A DNA stretch of 64,000 bases from Elusimicrobiaceae bacterium (lineage in GTDB: Bacteria > Elusimicrobiota > Elusimicrobia > Elusimicrobiales > Elusimicrobiaceae), in the NCBI GenBank assembly GCA_017546175.1, contig JAFYXM010000010.1, forward strand, positions 124,001 to 188,000. Reading direction: 5' to 3'. Of this stretch, positions 8,211 through 16,087 are shown piece after piece (positions within the stretch are counted from its first letter, which is position 1; each line of letters begins with the position of its first letter). Made by a program: the position numbers and the translations under genes. Below the pieces are notes generated by a model, which was not told the origin of the DNA, searched no databases, and saw only the letters and a list, made by a program, of their open reading frames with translations.

Positions 8211-8735
8211 ATGCTGGCTTGGTTTATCTTCGGATTTATGTGTGCTTTGGTGATTTTATGCATATTGGCTTATTTTAAATTTATGTCTTTGCATAAGGCG
8301 GTAAAACGGGCATGGCTTCGCCTAGATGTAAGTTTAAAAAATCGCCGTGATATGCTGCCCAATTTATCATTGATTGCGGCTGCTTTTGATCAAGAGGACC
8401 GTTCTTTTTCGGCAGAGCTTAATATGCTTAAAGAAAAAGTTTTTCTATGCAACAATATAGATTCTCGCATTTCTTGTGAAGAAGAAATTTCCAAACATTT
8501 ACGTCAATTGCTTACCTTGGCATGTAAATCGCCCGATTTTGCCAAAGATGAGCACTTTCAGCACATACGTAAAAAATTATCTTCTTTGGAAGGACGCGTC
8601 CAAAGCTGCAAAAAACGCTACAACAGCGCCGTAAGAGATTTTAATACGTTGGCAGATATTTTTCCTTTAAGTATCATTGCCAAAATATTAGAGTTTGGCA
8701 AATTTACTTATTTTGATTTTGAAAACAGCCTGTAA
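8211..8735 (+). CDS. Divergent LemA-like membrane-anchored protein
   Basis: A 174-residue protein; the ATG at 8211 is chosen because AAAGGAGG precedes it, while the 31 upstream in-frame codons are not protein-like. An N-terminal membrane helix (residues 2-25) is followed by KAVKRAWLRLDVSLKNRRDMLPNL, which matches the LemA signature (VKEAWSDIEVQLKRRYDLIPNL), and a long helical part with NSAVRDFNTLADIFP at the LemA C-terminal position. It differs from the true lemA at 9803-10366 in having several Cys residues and weaker similarity. It converges on the lemA-htpX pair. A role in membrane stress or proteolysis is inferred only from the neighbourhood. Confidence 0.75.
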   Translation: MLAWFIFGFMCALVILCILAYFKFMSLHKAVKRAWLRLDVSLKNRRDMLPNLSLIAAAFDQEDRSFSAELNMLKEKVFLCNNIDSRISCEEEISKHLRQLLTLACKSPDFAKDEHFQHIRKKLSSLEGRVQSCKKRYNSAVRDFNTLADIFPLSIIAKILEFGKFTYFDFENSL

Positions 8736-8764
8736 AAAACTCCCGCTTGAAGCGGGAGTTTTAT
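8736..8764. terminator. Bidirectional terminator
   Basis: AAAACTCCCGCT pairs with AGCGGGAGTTTT over a two-base loop between the convergent LemA-like and htpX genes. Confidence 0.85.
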
Positions 8765-8765
8765 T

Positions 8766-9803
8766 TTAAAGTATCTTTCCACCGTCCATTTCTTGCAAGG
8801 CTCTTACACGGCTGGAAATTGGCGGATGAGTGGACATTAAGCCGGAAACCCAACTAAAAAACCCTAGATGTGAAAGCGGATTGGCAATGCACATCGCAGC
8901 CATACTGGCGCGATTGTCCAAAGCTTCTACACGCGGATCTTCACTGATTTTCTGCAAAGCGCGCGCCAACGCAGCAGGGTTGCGCGTCAGGTAGGCGGCC
9001 GTAGCATCTGCCTGATACTCCCGTGTGCGGGATATGGCCAAACGAATCAGCGGAGCGATAATATAGCCATACACGGCAAAAAAGATGCCCAATGCCAAAA
9101 AGAGCAAAGCCCCGCCCCCCTTATCTTTTCCTCTTGAGCGACTGGAATACAAGGCCGAGCGAAAGCAAATCTCCGACAAAAAGGTAAAGAAAGATATCCC
9201 TGCTACGGTAATAAGCATTAAACGGATATCGCGATTTTGGATATGGGCCAACTCATGGGCTACCACTCCTTCCAGTTCGGCTCGTTCCAACTTTTGCACA
9301 ATACCTTTGGTCAGAGCCACAGAAGCGTGAAAAGGGTCCCTGCCTGTGGCAAAAGCATTTAATGAGGAATCATTTATAATATACACCCGAGGCATGGGCA
9401 AACCGCCGGCAATACATAAATTTTCCACCAATCGGTATATTTCGGGTTGGTCATCGCGATATATTTGCACAGCCCCTACCCCGCTTAAAATCATTTTATC
9501 TCCGCAATAGTAGGAAACGACGATCCATAACACCGCTGCCAACCATAACCAAGGTAAAAATTGTAAGCCTAATTTATTGGCACGATCTATGGCTATTTGA
9601 TTGGCGCTCGGTATTGCTCCGACAGATTGATAATAGGCCTTTTCTTCTGCGGAAATATAAGTAGGCTCAGAGGTCAAGCGAGAAAAGCCAAACAAAAACA
9701 GATAAGCCACCAATACAAAGCTTATCGGAAAAAGCAAAACAAGCAGCCAAGTACGCCGCTTGTTTTGCGCTATAAAATCATACGTAGTCAGAATTTTACT
9801 CAT
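8766..9803 (-). CDS. htpX: HtpX-type membrane zinc metalloprotease (M48)
   Basis: A 345-residue M48 protease. Two membrane helices (residues about 18-40 and 82-100) precede the catalytic domain. VVAHELAHIQNRD holds the HExxH zinc site, SSLNAFATGR is the conserved edge strand, and REYQADATAA supplies the third ligand Glu. A helix pair follows HELAH. HtpX proteins degrade misfolded membrane proteins in the inner membrane. The start overlaps the lemA stop by one base (TAATG), a common lemA-htpX arrangement. Confidence 0.9.
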   Translation of the reverse strand: MSKILTTYDFIAQNKRRTWLLVLLFPISFVLVAYLFLFGFSRLTSEPTYISAEEKAYYQSVGAIPSANQIAIDRANKLGLQFLPWLWLAAVLWIVVSYYCGDKMILSGVGAVQIYRDDQPEIYRLVENLCIAGGLPMPRVYIINDSSLNAFATGRDPFHASVALTKGIVQKLERAELEGVVAHELAHIQNRDIRLMLITVAGISFFTFLSEICFRSALYSSRSRGKDKGGGALLFLALGIFFAVYGYIIAPLIRLAISRTREYQADATAAYLTRNPAALARALQKISEDPRVEALDNRASMAAMCIANPLSHLGFFSWVSGLMSTHPPISSRVRALQEMDGGKIL

Positions 9804-10366
9804 TAAAATTTAACAGACACGACTTTTCGGGCAGCTTGCTCATCTTCGGCCAGTTCAAAAAATTCCTGTTTTTCAAAGTGAAACCACGTAGCTACCATAT
9901 TGCTGGGGAACATTTCTGCCTTGGTGTTATAGGCAAGTACGTTTCCGTTGTAAAAACGGCGAGCCGCTTGAATTTTGTCTTCCGTATCGCGTAATTCGCG
10001 TTGCAATTCCATGAAGTTTTGGTTAGCTTTCAAATCTGGATAGTTTTCCGTCAAAGCAAAGACCGATTTCAAAGCACCCGTCAAGACATTTTCATTTTTG
10101 GATACTTCAGCCATGCTGTTATGCGGGGCCATGGCGGCATTACGCGCTTGAATTACTTTTTCCAAAGTACCGCTTTCATGAGAGGCATACCCTTTTACCG
10201 TTTCTAGCAAATTAGGAATCAAATCATAGCGGCGTTTCATCTGTACTTCTATATCGCTCCACGCCTCTTTTACACGGTTTCTTAAAGTAACAAAACCATT
10301 GTAAGTCACCATAAAATAAATACCAATTACTACAACTATAATCACGGCAATTCCAATTCCACTCAT
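9803..10366 (-). CDS. lemA: LemA family protein
   Basis: A 187-residue protein with one N-terminal membrane helix (GIGIAVIIVVVIGIYFMV) and the LemA helical bundle: RVKEAWSDIEVQMKRRYDLIPNLLETVKGYA, then ENYPDLKANQNFMELQRELRDTEDKI and FYNGNVLAYNTKAEMFPSNMVA. All conserved LemA blocks are present and the length is standard. The protein should be anchored in the inner membrane with a coiled domain outside. It is translationally coupled to htpX. An AAAGGAG ribosome site precedes the start. The molecular role of LemA is not settled; the pairing with HtpX points to envelope quality control. Confidence 0.92.
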   Translation of the reverse strand: MSGIGIAVIIVVVIGIYFMVTYNGFVTLRNRVKEAWSDIEVQMKRRYDLIPNLLETVKGYASHESGTLEKVIQARNAAMAPHNSMAEVSKNENVLTGALKSVFALTENYPDLKANQNFMELQRELRDTEDKIQAARRFYNGNVLAYNTKAEMFPSNMVATWFHFEKQEFFELAEDEQAARKVVSVKF

Positions 10367-10436
10367 TCTTTTCTCCTTTAGAACAATGTTATATTTCCTT
10401 TCTTTTATAATATCAAAAAATTATCTTTCTTGCATT

Positions 10437-10469
10437 AAAAAACCCCGGTCAAAAATCAACCGGGGTTTT
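10437..10469 (-). terminator. Terminator of the secreted Cys-rich protein gene
   Basis: AAAACCCCGGT / ACCGGGGTTTT hairpin following the stop at 10487 on the minus strand. Confidence 0.8.
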
Positions 10470-10486
10470 AATAATACGATTAACTA

Positions 10487-11593
10487 TTAATTACACTTAC
10501 CGGGTTCTTCACATTCACAGTGCATGACGTCGTAATAGTAGAACGTTCTTGTACCATTACCGTTTCCACCGTTAGCTTCAAAACCGCCTTCGTTACAACG
10601 TGCAGATCCTTTCGTACAGACACGTCCTTCAATACTGTCGCTAGAGCAAGAAACTCCGGCAGACCCCACTTCACAAGCCACTTCGCTAGTTCCCGGACAA
10701 GTTGATGGAGTATCATATACTTCTAAAGAACCGTTCATAGAATAATAACACGGCTCAAAAGCACATGTTCCTGAAGTTTTGTACACACCCACAATAGATT
10801 CCTTTCCCTTATTGGTCCAAACATATTTATAAGGGTTGTAACAGCTCAAATCACAGTTTCCGTTTTCCAAGTTGGCAGGATTGAGTGCACTCATGGGACA
10901 ATGTGACGTCAAAATTTGATTGGTAGGACAAGTCAAGGTGTTACATTTGCCGCCTTTCCAATAAGTAGCAGAATCAGCTGTCAAGGAATAAGAACAACAT
11001 TTCTTTTGATTCGGGTTTTCTTCACAGCTTTGTTCCATAGGTCCGTTTCCGCAAATCAAATATACCCCTTGTCTGCCGTCAATGGTCAAATTTTTCCAGT
11101 TGATTTCATTGTCTGTAGCACTACAGGAAGGGATATCCAAAAAGGCCCCGTCTTTTCCGCGCAACGCTACTTGGCGCAAAGTGGCCTCCGTAGCAGAAAG
11201 GCCTTTGATTTTATCTTGGTCTAAAAACTTGTCGGAAATGGACAAATAGTCTTCCACATTAAACCAAGAAGCAGTAGAAAGATCCTCTACATTGCCCACG
11301 TACAAGAAATCTGCCGCAATTTTAGGTGTAGCACCGACAGCCGGATCCAACTTCAATGTGCCGGAATTCACCTGCATTTTGGCTGTTTGGGCCGGATCAG
11401 CAGAATCTACCGTTAAACTTCCCGCCTTCATTTCACATTTACCCAACAAACCAAGATCACACACACCCTCTACTTTCAAATCAGAGTAAGAGGCATACGG
11501 GATAGGGAAGTAGGACACCATTTTAATATTATTGGCGGCCCACCCGTGCACGGCAAAGAACAAACAAGATACTACCCAAATAAATTTTTTCAT
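10487..11593 (-). CDS. Secreted Cys-rich protein, lineage-specific family
   Basis: A 368-residue exported protein. MKKFIW at 11593 is chosen because it begins a signal peptide (MKKFIWVVSCLFFAVHGWAA) and follows GGAGAG; the frame extends 33 codons further without support. After the signal, KMVSYFPIPYASYSDLKVEG is followed by a beta-type low-complexity region (residues 50-130) and a C-terminal half with about 25 Cys, including CCSYS, CNTLTCP, CDLSCYNPY, CAFEPCYY and HCECEEPGKC. This suggests many disulfides and an extracellular or surface location. The protein at 29401-30678 has the same plan. I do not recognise a Pfam-type domain; a surface or appendage protein typical of Elusimicrobia is my best guess. 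Confidence 0.7.
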   Translation of the reverse strand: MKKFIWVVSCLFFAVHGWAANNIKMVSYFPIPYASYSDLKVEGVCDLGLLGKCEMKAGSLTVDSADPAQTAKMQVNSGTLKLDPAVGATPKIAADFLYVGNVEDLSTASWFNVEDYLSISDKFLDQDKIKGLSATEATLRQVALRGKDGAFLDIPSCSATDNEINWKNLTIDGRQGVYLICGNGPMEQSCEENPNQKKCCSYSLTADSATYWKGGKCNTLTCPTNQILTSHCPMSALNPANLENGNCDLSCYNPYKYVWTNKGKESIVGVYKTSGTCAFEPCYYSMNGSLEVYDTPSTCPGTSEVACEVGSAGVSCSSDSIEGRVCTKGSARCNEGGFEANGGNGNGTRTFYYYDVMHCECEEPGKCN

Positions 11594-11631
11594 AAAAACT
11601 CTCCGTGTACATAAGGTATGTATACACCAAA

Positions 11632-11661
11632 AATCTATCAAAAACAAAAAGAAGAAGTCAA
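11632..11661 (-). promoter_or_regulatory. Promoter of the secreted Cys-rich protein
   Basis: Minus-strand TTGACT (11661-11656), an 18-base pyrimidine-rich spacer and TAGATT (11637-11632). The same TTGACT plus T-rich spacer arrangement occurs before other surface-protein genes in this window. Confidence 0.6.
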
Positions 11662-11704
11662 GCTTTTTTTGGCGGAAGTTAATGCGTGACATTTCTTTAT
11701 TTTA

Positions 11705-11716
11705 TATACTGTGTAT
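11705..11716 (+). promoter_or_regulatory. -10 box six bases before the ATG (leaderless-type start)
   Basis: TATACT (11705-11710), six bases, then ATG at 11717. No ribosome site is present. One of nine starts with this fixed geometry in the window. Confidence 0.5.
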
Positions 11717-12454
11717 ATGTTGTGGGCTTATATACAAAGTTTTTGGTTTCCCTCCTATCACCGTTTTTCACGTATCAGCACTTGGAAAACGGCCTTATTT
11801 GCGTTATGGATTTTATTGGTAGGAGTATTGATTTTTAACATTTATTTCATCTTGCAGTTGCGCGCTCAATTGCCGGTGTTTTTGGCTTCTCTGCCTACCG
11901 TTACATTTTCTCAAGGGCAAATGACTGCTCCTCAAAACAGAGTTTCCGTAGATGTGCCCAAAATGGACTACCAAATTGTTTTTGATGCCACCGCCGATAC
12001 TCCGCCCGATTATCAAACATTCTTAGATAATAAAATTATGATGTTTGTTTCTAAGAATCATTTTTCGGTACCGTCCGTATCGGGTGTGCAAACACAACCC
12101 ATTTCAACCGAATGGAATTTAGAGCTTACCCCCCAATGGCTCAAAGAAAATACAAAAGATATTGCTTCTGTGCTGCAAACTATTTTCTTCTTTGCTTCCT
12201 TTTTTGTTTTTGCCTCGTTTTTATTGGGATCTTTTTGTATGGCCTTGGCGGTGGTTTTTCTGTGGCAAGGGCTCAGCCGCAAGCGTGTTCCTCTGCCGGT
12301 GCGTCTGCGTTGGGCCGTTTTTCTGCAAGGGCCGGTGCTGACTTTATGGATTGTCAATTTACTGTTTGGTGTACCTTTATTTTTATTTGCCGTTTTTATT
12401 TTACTAATGATGTACAGCCAACAAATCTATAATACCCTGCCTGACGGGAAATGA
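11717..12454 (+). CDS. DUF1189-like multi-pass membrane protein
   Basis: A 245-residue membrane protein. The N-terminal SFWFPSYHRFSRIS resembles the SFxSPxFYR start of DUF1189 proteins. A first helix (residues about 25-48) is followed by a roughly 100-residue soluble segment containing VDVPKMDYQIVFDAT, and then four hydrophobic helices to the C-terminus. ATG 11717 is preferred over GTG 11711 because a TATACT -10 lies exactly six bases upstream, as in other leaderless-type starts here. The stop overlaps the following queD leader, so the gene may head the queuosine/folate operon. Function unknown. Confidence 0.65.
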   Translation: MLWAYIQSFWFPSYHRFSRISTWKTALFALWILLVGVLIFNIYFILQLRAQLPVFLASLPTVTFSQGQMTAPQNRVSVDVPKMDYQIVFDATADTPPDYQTFLDNKIMMFVSKNHFSVPSVSGVQTQPISTEWNLELTPQWLKENTKDIASVLQTIFFFASFFVFASFLLGSFCMALAVVFLWQGLSRKRVPLPVRLRWAVFLQGPVLTLWIVNLLFGVPLFLFAVFILLMMYSQQIYNTLPDGK

Positions 12455-12462
12455 GGAAAACT

Positions 12463-12807
12463 ATGTTACTTAAAATCATTCGCAAATTCAGCTCTGCACA
12501 CCGCTTGCCGCATTATGACGGCCCGTGCTATCAACTGCACGGACACACGTGGAAAGTGGTGTTTTTGATTGAAGGAGAAGTAAAAGAAAACGGTATGGTG
12601 CATGACTTTAAAGTGCTTAAAAAACTTTTAGACGAGCAACTGCCCGACCACCAATATTTAAACGACTTGGTGGAAAACCCTACCGCCGAAAATTTGGCCC
12701 CTTATTTATATCATAAGGTCAATCAAGCCTTACAGCCTTTAGCCTTAAAACTTAAATCTATTGAACTGTGGGAAAACGAAAATGCAGCAGCCGTGTTTGA
12801 AGGTTAA
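12463..12807 (+). CDS. queD: 6-carboxy-5,6,7,8-tetrahydropterin synthase
   Basis: A 114-residue PTPS-fold enzyme that turns dihydroneopterin triphosphate into carboxytetrahydropterin for queuosine. FSSAHRLPHYDGPCYQLHGHTW contains the zinc histidines (AHR, HGH) and the catalytic Cys four residues before HGH. The LWENENAA segment near the C-terminus carries the conserved pterin-binding Glu. ATG 12463 is chosen because GAGG lies just upstream; an in-frame ATG twelve bases earlier overlaps the preceding stop. The gene overlaps queE by 26 bases and folE, the supplier of its substrate, follows. Confidence 0.92.
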   Translation: MLLKIIRKFSSAHRLPHYDGPCYQLHGHTWKVVFLIEGEVKENGMVHDFKVLKKLLDEQLPDHQYLNDLVENPTAENLAPYLYHKVNQALQPLALKLKSIELWENENAAAVFEG

Positions 12808-13375
12808 CGAAATTTTTTATTCCATTCAAGGGGAAGGCCCGCATACCGGTATGCCTGCCGTGTTCGTGCGTTTGGCAGGATGTAGCATGGGATGTGAATT
12901 TTGTGACACCCGATATGCCTTTGCTCAAGGAGAAGACATGACGGTAGCACAAATCTTGGCTGCCATGAGCCAATACCCCTGTCACAACGTCGTTATCACG
13001 GGCGGAGAACCCACAGAGCAAGACTTTGCTTCCCTGGCCAGTGCCCTAAAAAAACAAGCTTGGAATGTGCACATGGAAACTAACGGCGCTCAAGACGCAG
13101 ATGTATCTGATATTGATTTCTTGGTTGTGTCCCCCAAAAAATATGTCAATCAAGAAATGCTTAAAAAAGCACACGCCATCAAAATAGTGGTCGGACAACA
13201 AACCGATTTGGAAGATTTAAAAAAATATTTTCAATACGCAAACGATCGTACCACCGTTTGCTTACAGCCCGAAAGTAATTTACAGGAGAATATAGACCTA
13301 TGCGTAAATCTCATCAAACAAAATCCGTTTCTAAGACTAAGCCTGCAAACACACAAAATGGCAAATATAAAGTAG
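12782..13375 (+). CDS. queE: 7-carboxy-7-deazaguanine synthase (radical SAM)
   Basis: A 197-residue radical SAM enzyme of the queuosine/7-deazaguanine pathway acting after QueD. FYSIQGEGPHTGMPAVFVRLAGC leads into CSMGCEFCDT, the CX3CX2C motif that binds the 4Fe-4S cluster, and VVITGGEPTEQ is the GGE motif for S-adenosylmethionine. The protein is of the short form. ATG 12782 lies inside the end of queD; a TTG start 21 bases earlier is possible. The 3' end overlaps folE by 76 bases, a dense arrangement. queC is not in the window, so preQ0 formation must be completed elsewhere. Confidence 0.9.
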   Translation: MQQPCLKVNEIFYSIQGEGPHTGMPAVFVRLAGCSMGCEFCDTRYAFAQGEDMTVAQILAAMSQYPCHNVVITGGEPTEQDFASLASALKKQAWNVHMETNGAQDADVSDIDFLVVSPKKYVNQEMLKKAHAIKIVVGQQTDLEDLKKYFQYANDRTTVCLQPESNLQENIDLCVNLIKQNPFLRLSLQTHKMANIK

Positions 13376-13929
13376 CCAAAGTTTCCCAAGAAAAAATCTT
13401 GCAAAATTTGCGCGAAATTTTGGCCTATATCGGTGATGATCCGTCCAGAGAAGGCCTGCAGGAAACCCCCATGCGCATTTTGCGCAGTTGGGACAAACTC
13501 TACGGCGGTTATAAGCAAAAACCGCAAGACGTACTGAAAACCTTTACCGAAGGCTCTTGTGAAGAAATGGTGGTGCTCAAAGATATTGAATTTTATTCCA
13601 CTTGTGAACATCACTTACAGCCGTTCTTCGGCACCATCAGCATCGGTTATTTACCCAAGGACCGCGTACTGGGCATTTCTAAACTGGCGCGCCTTGTAGA
13701 AGTGTATGCGCGCAGATTACAAATCCAAGAAAAACTGGTGGCAGAAATTGCCGACAGTTTGATGGAAACCTTACAACCGCACGGGGTCATGGTGGTGTGC
13801 AAAGCCAAACATATGTGCATCAGCTCGCGCGGCATTGAAAAACACAATGCCGTCATGGTTACCAGTGCCATTCGCGGCGCGTTTAAAAAGCTGGAAGTAC
13901 GCAGCGAATTTTTGGAAATGATTAAATAG
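13300..13929 (+). CDS. folE: GTP cyclohydrolase I
   Basis: A 209-residue enzyme that converts GTP to dihydroneopterin triphosphate, the common precursor of queuosine and folate. YSTCEHHLQPF supplies zinc Cys and His ligands, GISKLARLVEVYARRLQIQEKL is the typical core, and KAKHMCISSRGIEKHNAVMVTSAIRG contains the second zinc Cys and substrate-binding residues. The first ~25 residues are basic and rich in Lys/Ser/Thr, an extension seen in many homologues. The start at 13300 follows GGAG within the end of queE. The following folP starts seven bases after the stop. Confidence 0.94.
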   Translation: MRKSHQTKSVSKTKPANTQNGKYKVAKVSQEKILQNLREILAYIGDDPSREGLQETPMRILRSWDKLYGGYKQKPQDVLKTFTEGSCEEMVVLKDIEFYSTCEHHLQPFFGTISIGYLPKDRVLGISKLARLVEVYARRLQIQEKLVAEIADSLMETLQPHGVMVVCKAKHMCISSRGIEKHNAVMVTSAIRGAFKKLEVRSEFLEMIK

Positions 13930-13936
13930 GATTTCT

Positions 13937-14731
13937 ATGACCGCTAAAATCATGGGCATTGTTAATGCCACTCCGGATTCTTTTTATGATGGAGACCCGC
14001 AGAATAATTTAGACAAACTCATGGCTAAATGCCGCCAACACATTAGTGACGGCGCCAGCATTTTAGATATCGGCGGAGAATCTACCCGCCCGTTTGCCAC
14101 GCCCGTTGAAGCCGAAGAAGAAATTGCCCGCACCTTAGAACTGGTCAAAACCGCGCGTCAAACATGGCCCGAAATTATTTTATCTCAAGACACTTACAAA
14201 ATTCCCGTAGCATTAGAAGCTTTAAAAGCAGGCGCCAATATGATTAATGATGTCAGCGGTACACCGGACCCTGAAATGTTTAAACTGGTGAAAGATTTTA
14301 ACGCGCAAATCGTCATCACCCACAACCGCGGCAACAGCCAAACCATGTATGAACATACGCAATATGAAGATTTAATTTTAGAAGTAAAAGAATTTTTAGC
14401 AAGTAAAATAGAAGAAGCACAAAAGGCCGGTCTGACAATGGAGCAAATCATCATAGACCCCGGGTTTGGCTTTGCTAAAACACGCGAACAAAACTACCGT
14501 TTGTTGGCCCACTGCAGCGAATTTAAAACACTGGGTGCACGTATGCTAATCGGTCTTTCCCACAAAAAATTCTTAAGCCAACCCAACGAAAAACCGCCCA
14601 AACGCAAAACGCAAACCTTGTGTGCCAATTTTGCCGCTTTGTGCGCCGGAGCCGATATTTTGCGCGTACATGACGCCAAAGAAACCCAAAAAGTATTAAA
14701 CTTCTTTCATGAACTGGAGGCCAACTCATGA
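13937..14731 (+). CDS. folP: Dihydropteroate synthase
   Basis: A 264-residue TIM-barrel enzyme that joins hydroxymethyl-dihydropterin pyrophosphate to p-aminobenzoate. GIVNATPDSFYDGD is the first signature (usually SFSDGG), SILDIGGESTRP the second, and NMINDVSGTPDPEMF, DPGFGFAKTREQNYRLL and GLSHKKFL follow in the expected order. The stop overlaps the start of the PTPS paralogue by four bases (ATGA), so it is cotranslated with it. A normal-length enzyme; target of sulfonamides in general. Confidence 0.93.
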   Translation: MTAKIMGIVNATPDSFYDGDPQNNLDKLMAKCRQHISDGASILDIGGESTRPFATPVEAEEEIARTLELVKTARQTWPEIILSQDTYKIPVALEALKAGANMINDVSGTPDPEMFKLVKDFNAQIVITHNRGNSQTMYEHTQYEDLILEVKEFLASKIEEAQKAGLTMEQIIIDPGFGFAKTREQNYRLLAHCSEFKTLGARMLIGLSHKKFLSQPNEKPPKRKTQTLCANFAALCAGADILRVHDAKETQKVLNFFHELEANS

Positions 14732-15078
14732 GCAAAGTGTATTTAACCCAAACAGGCTCTTTCCACGCCAAGCACAGCCACGACGGTTTTTTGGCCGAGC
14801 CTTTGCATGAGCATCTATTCCGCTATGAGGCCACTTTCTACGGAAACATCAACGAAGAACACTTTTTAATTGATTTTCGTCAAATCAGCCAACTCTTTAA
14901 AACCGAACTGGAAAAGAGATTAAACGGAGCAGATTTGGGTACTTTTTTGTCTTTTCCTACGGCTGAAAGCTTGGCTATTTGGATTTATAACCGTGTCAAA
15001 ACCCAAATTCCTCAGCTCTACAGTATTAAAGTAGCAGAAGATGTGGACCGCTGGGTAGAATACAGAGGCGAAGAATAA
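14728..15078 (+). CDS. PTPS-III-like protein, probable substitute for dihydroneopterin aldolase
   Basis: A 116-residue paralogue of QueD. The zinc motif is recognisable as SFHAKHSHDG and PLHEH in place of SxxH and HGH, and WVEYRGEE stands where QueD has its C-terminal pterin-binding Glu. It contains no Cys at all. Where QueD at 12463 has CYQLHGH, this protein has AEPLHEH, with a Glu three residues before the first His. PTPS paralogues with Glu replacing the catalytic Cys are known to make hydroxymethyl-dihydropterin from dihydroneopterin triphosphate and replace FolB in several phyla. Its position between folP and folK, with no folB, supports that role. The HGH to HEH change is unusual and needs checking. 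Confidence 0.75.
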   Translation: MSKVYLTQTGSFHAKHSHDGFLAEPLHEHLFRYEATFYGNINEEHFLIDFRQISQLFKTELEKRLNGADLGTFLSFPTAESLAIWIYNRVKTQIPQLYSIKVAEDVDRWVEYRGEE

Positions 15079-15569
15079 TGCCCCAAGCCATTTTAGCCCT
15101 TGGCAGCAACCAAGCAAACCCTAAAGAAAATTTGGACCGCGCCATTACTGCTTTAAGCGCTTTGGGCACACTCAAAGAAGTGGCCCCTTATATCCTTTCG
15201 GAGCCGGAAGGATATGATACACAACCTGATTTTGTAAATACCGTACTTATTTTATCTACGCCGTACGGTCCCGTAGATTTACTTAGAAAATTAAAAGAAT
15301 TAGAAACCAAACTGGGCCGAGTACCTACTTTTAAAAATGGTCCGAGAGTCATTGATTTGGATATTCTTTTTTATGAAAACCAAGTGATTTTTGATACGGA
15401 CGTCATGCTTTTTGTCCCCCACCCGCGCATACCTGAGCGGGAGTTTGTGTTAAAGCCGTTAAGTTACATTTTGCCAGATTTTATCCATCCTCAGTTGCAA
15501 AAATCTGTCACCCAGCTGTACCGGGAACTCATGCGAAAAAAAGCAAAAGTAACTTGTAAAATTTTGTAG
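15078..15569 (+). CDS. folK: 2-amino-4-hydroxy-6-hydroxymethyldihydropteridine pyrophosphokinase
   Basis: A 163-residue HPPK that activates hydroxymethyl-dihydropterin with ATP for FolP. LALGSNQANPKENLDRAI opens the fold, LGRVPTFKNGPRVIDLDILFY contains the RxxxRxIDxDI signature and magnesium Asp pair, and VPHPRIPEREFVLKPL is the conserved substrate loop. The start overlaps the PTPS stop by one base (TAATG). It ends the operon; the spacer to the OmpA lipoprotein is 34 bases and contains no strong terminator, so read-through is possible. Confidence 0.93.
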   Translation: MPQAILALGSNQANPKENLDRAITALSALGTLKEVAPYILSEPEGYDTQPDFVNTVLILSTPYGPVDLLRKLKELETKLGRVPTFKNGPRVIDLDILFYENQVIFDTDVMLFVPHPRIPEREFVLKPLSYILPDFIHPQLQKSVTQLYRELMRKKAKVTCKIL

Positions 15570-15603
15570 AATATAACCTGTATTTTATGCGGGAGTTTTA
15601 GAA

Positions 15604-16032
15604 ATGAAGAAATTGATGTTTTTAACCGTAGCAGCCTTATTTTTAGTCGCTTGTCACGCGGGCAACATTGAGCCCGGCCGCGTAGGGCATATGTATTTAT
15701 CCACCATATCTTTTGACGTAAACGGAGATGAAATAAAACTTTCCTCTTATAAATTTATAGACGAAGCCGTAAAAGTATATAAGAAAAACCCGTCCGTACA
15801 AATGCAAGTACGCGGCTATACCGACGCCAGCGGAAGTGAAAAAAAGAATTTAGTTTTATCCCAAAAACGCGCCGACAAAGTGGCCCACTCTTTGCAAATT
15901 CGCGGAGTACCGGCAAAAAACATTTCAGCCAAAGGGTATGGCTCTGCAAGTCCGATCGTGTCCAATAATACACCCGAAGGACGCGCTCAAAACCGTCGTG
16001 TGGAAATTGAGTTTCCTTATCCCGGCAACTAA
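15604..16032 (+). CDS. OmpA-family peptidoglycan-binding lipoprotein
   Basis: A 142-residue lipoprotein. MKKLMFLTVAALFLVAC is a lipoprotein signal with the lipobox LVAC, so the mature N-terminus is a lipidated Cys at residue 17. The rest is one OmpA C-terminal domain: ISFDVNGDEIKLSSY, VRGYTDASGSEKKNLVLSQKRADKVAHSL and GYGSASPIVSNNTPEGRAQNRRVEIE, with the Asp and Arg residues that bind diaminopimelate. It is Pal-like in size and should tether the outer membrane to peptidoglycan. The next gene encodes a related protein; together they look like a duplicated pair. Confidence 0.88.
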   Translation: MKKLMFLTVAALFLVACHAGNIEPGRVGHMYLSTISFDVNGDEIKLSSYKFIDEAVKVYKKNPSVQMQVRGYTDASGSEKKNLVLSQKRADKVAHSLQIRGVPAKNISAKGYGSASPIVSNNTPEGRAQNRRVEIEFPYPGN

Positions 16033-16087
16033 TTTGTAATAAAATCCGTGTCAGCAAGAGCGGGTTTTTTATTTTAAAGGAGAGAAC

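Noticed and set aside
11532-11822. 96-codon plus-strand frame overlapping the DUF1189-like gene
   Set aside because: It ends within the first helix of the DUF1189-like frame and begins inside the divergent secreted-protein gene; no domain and no supported start.
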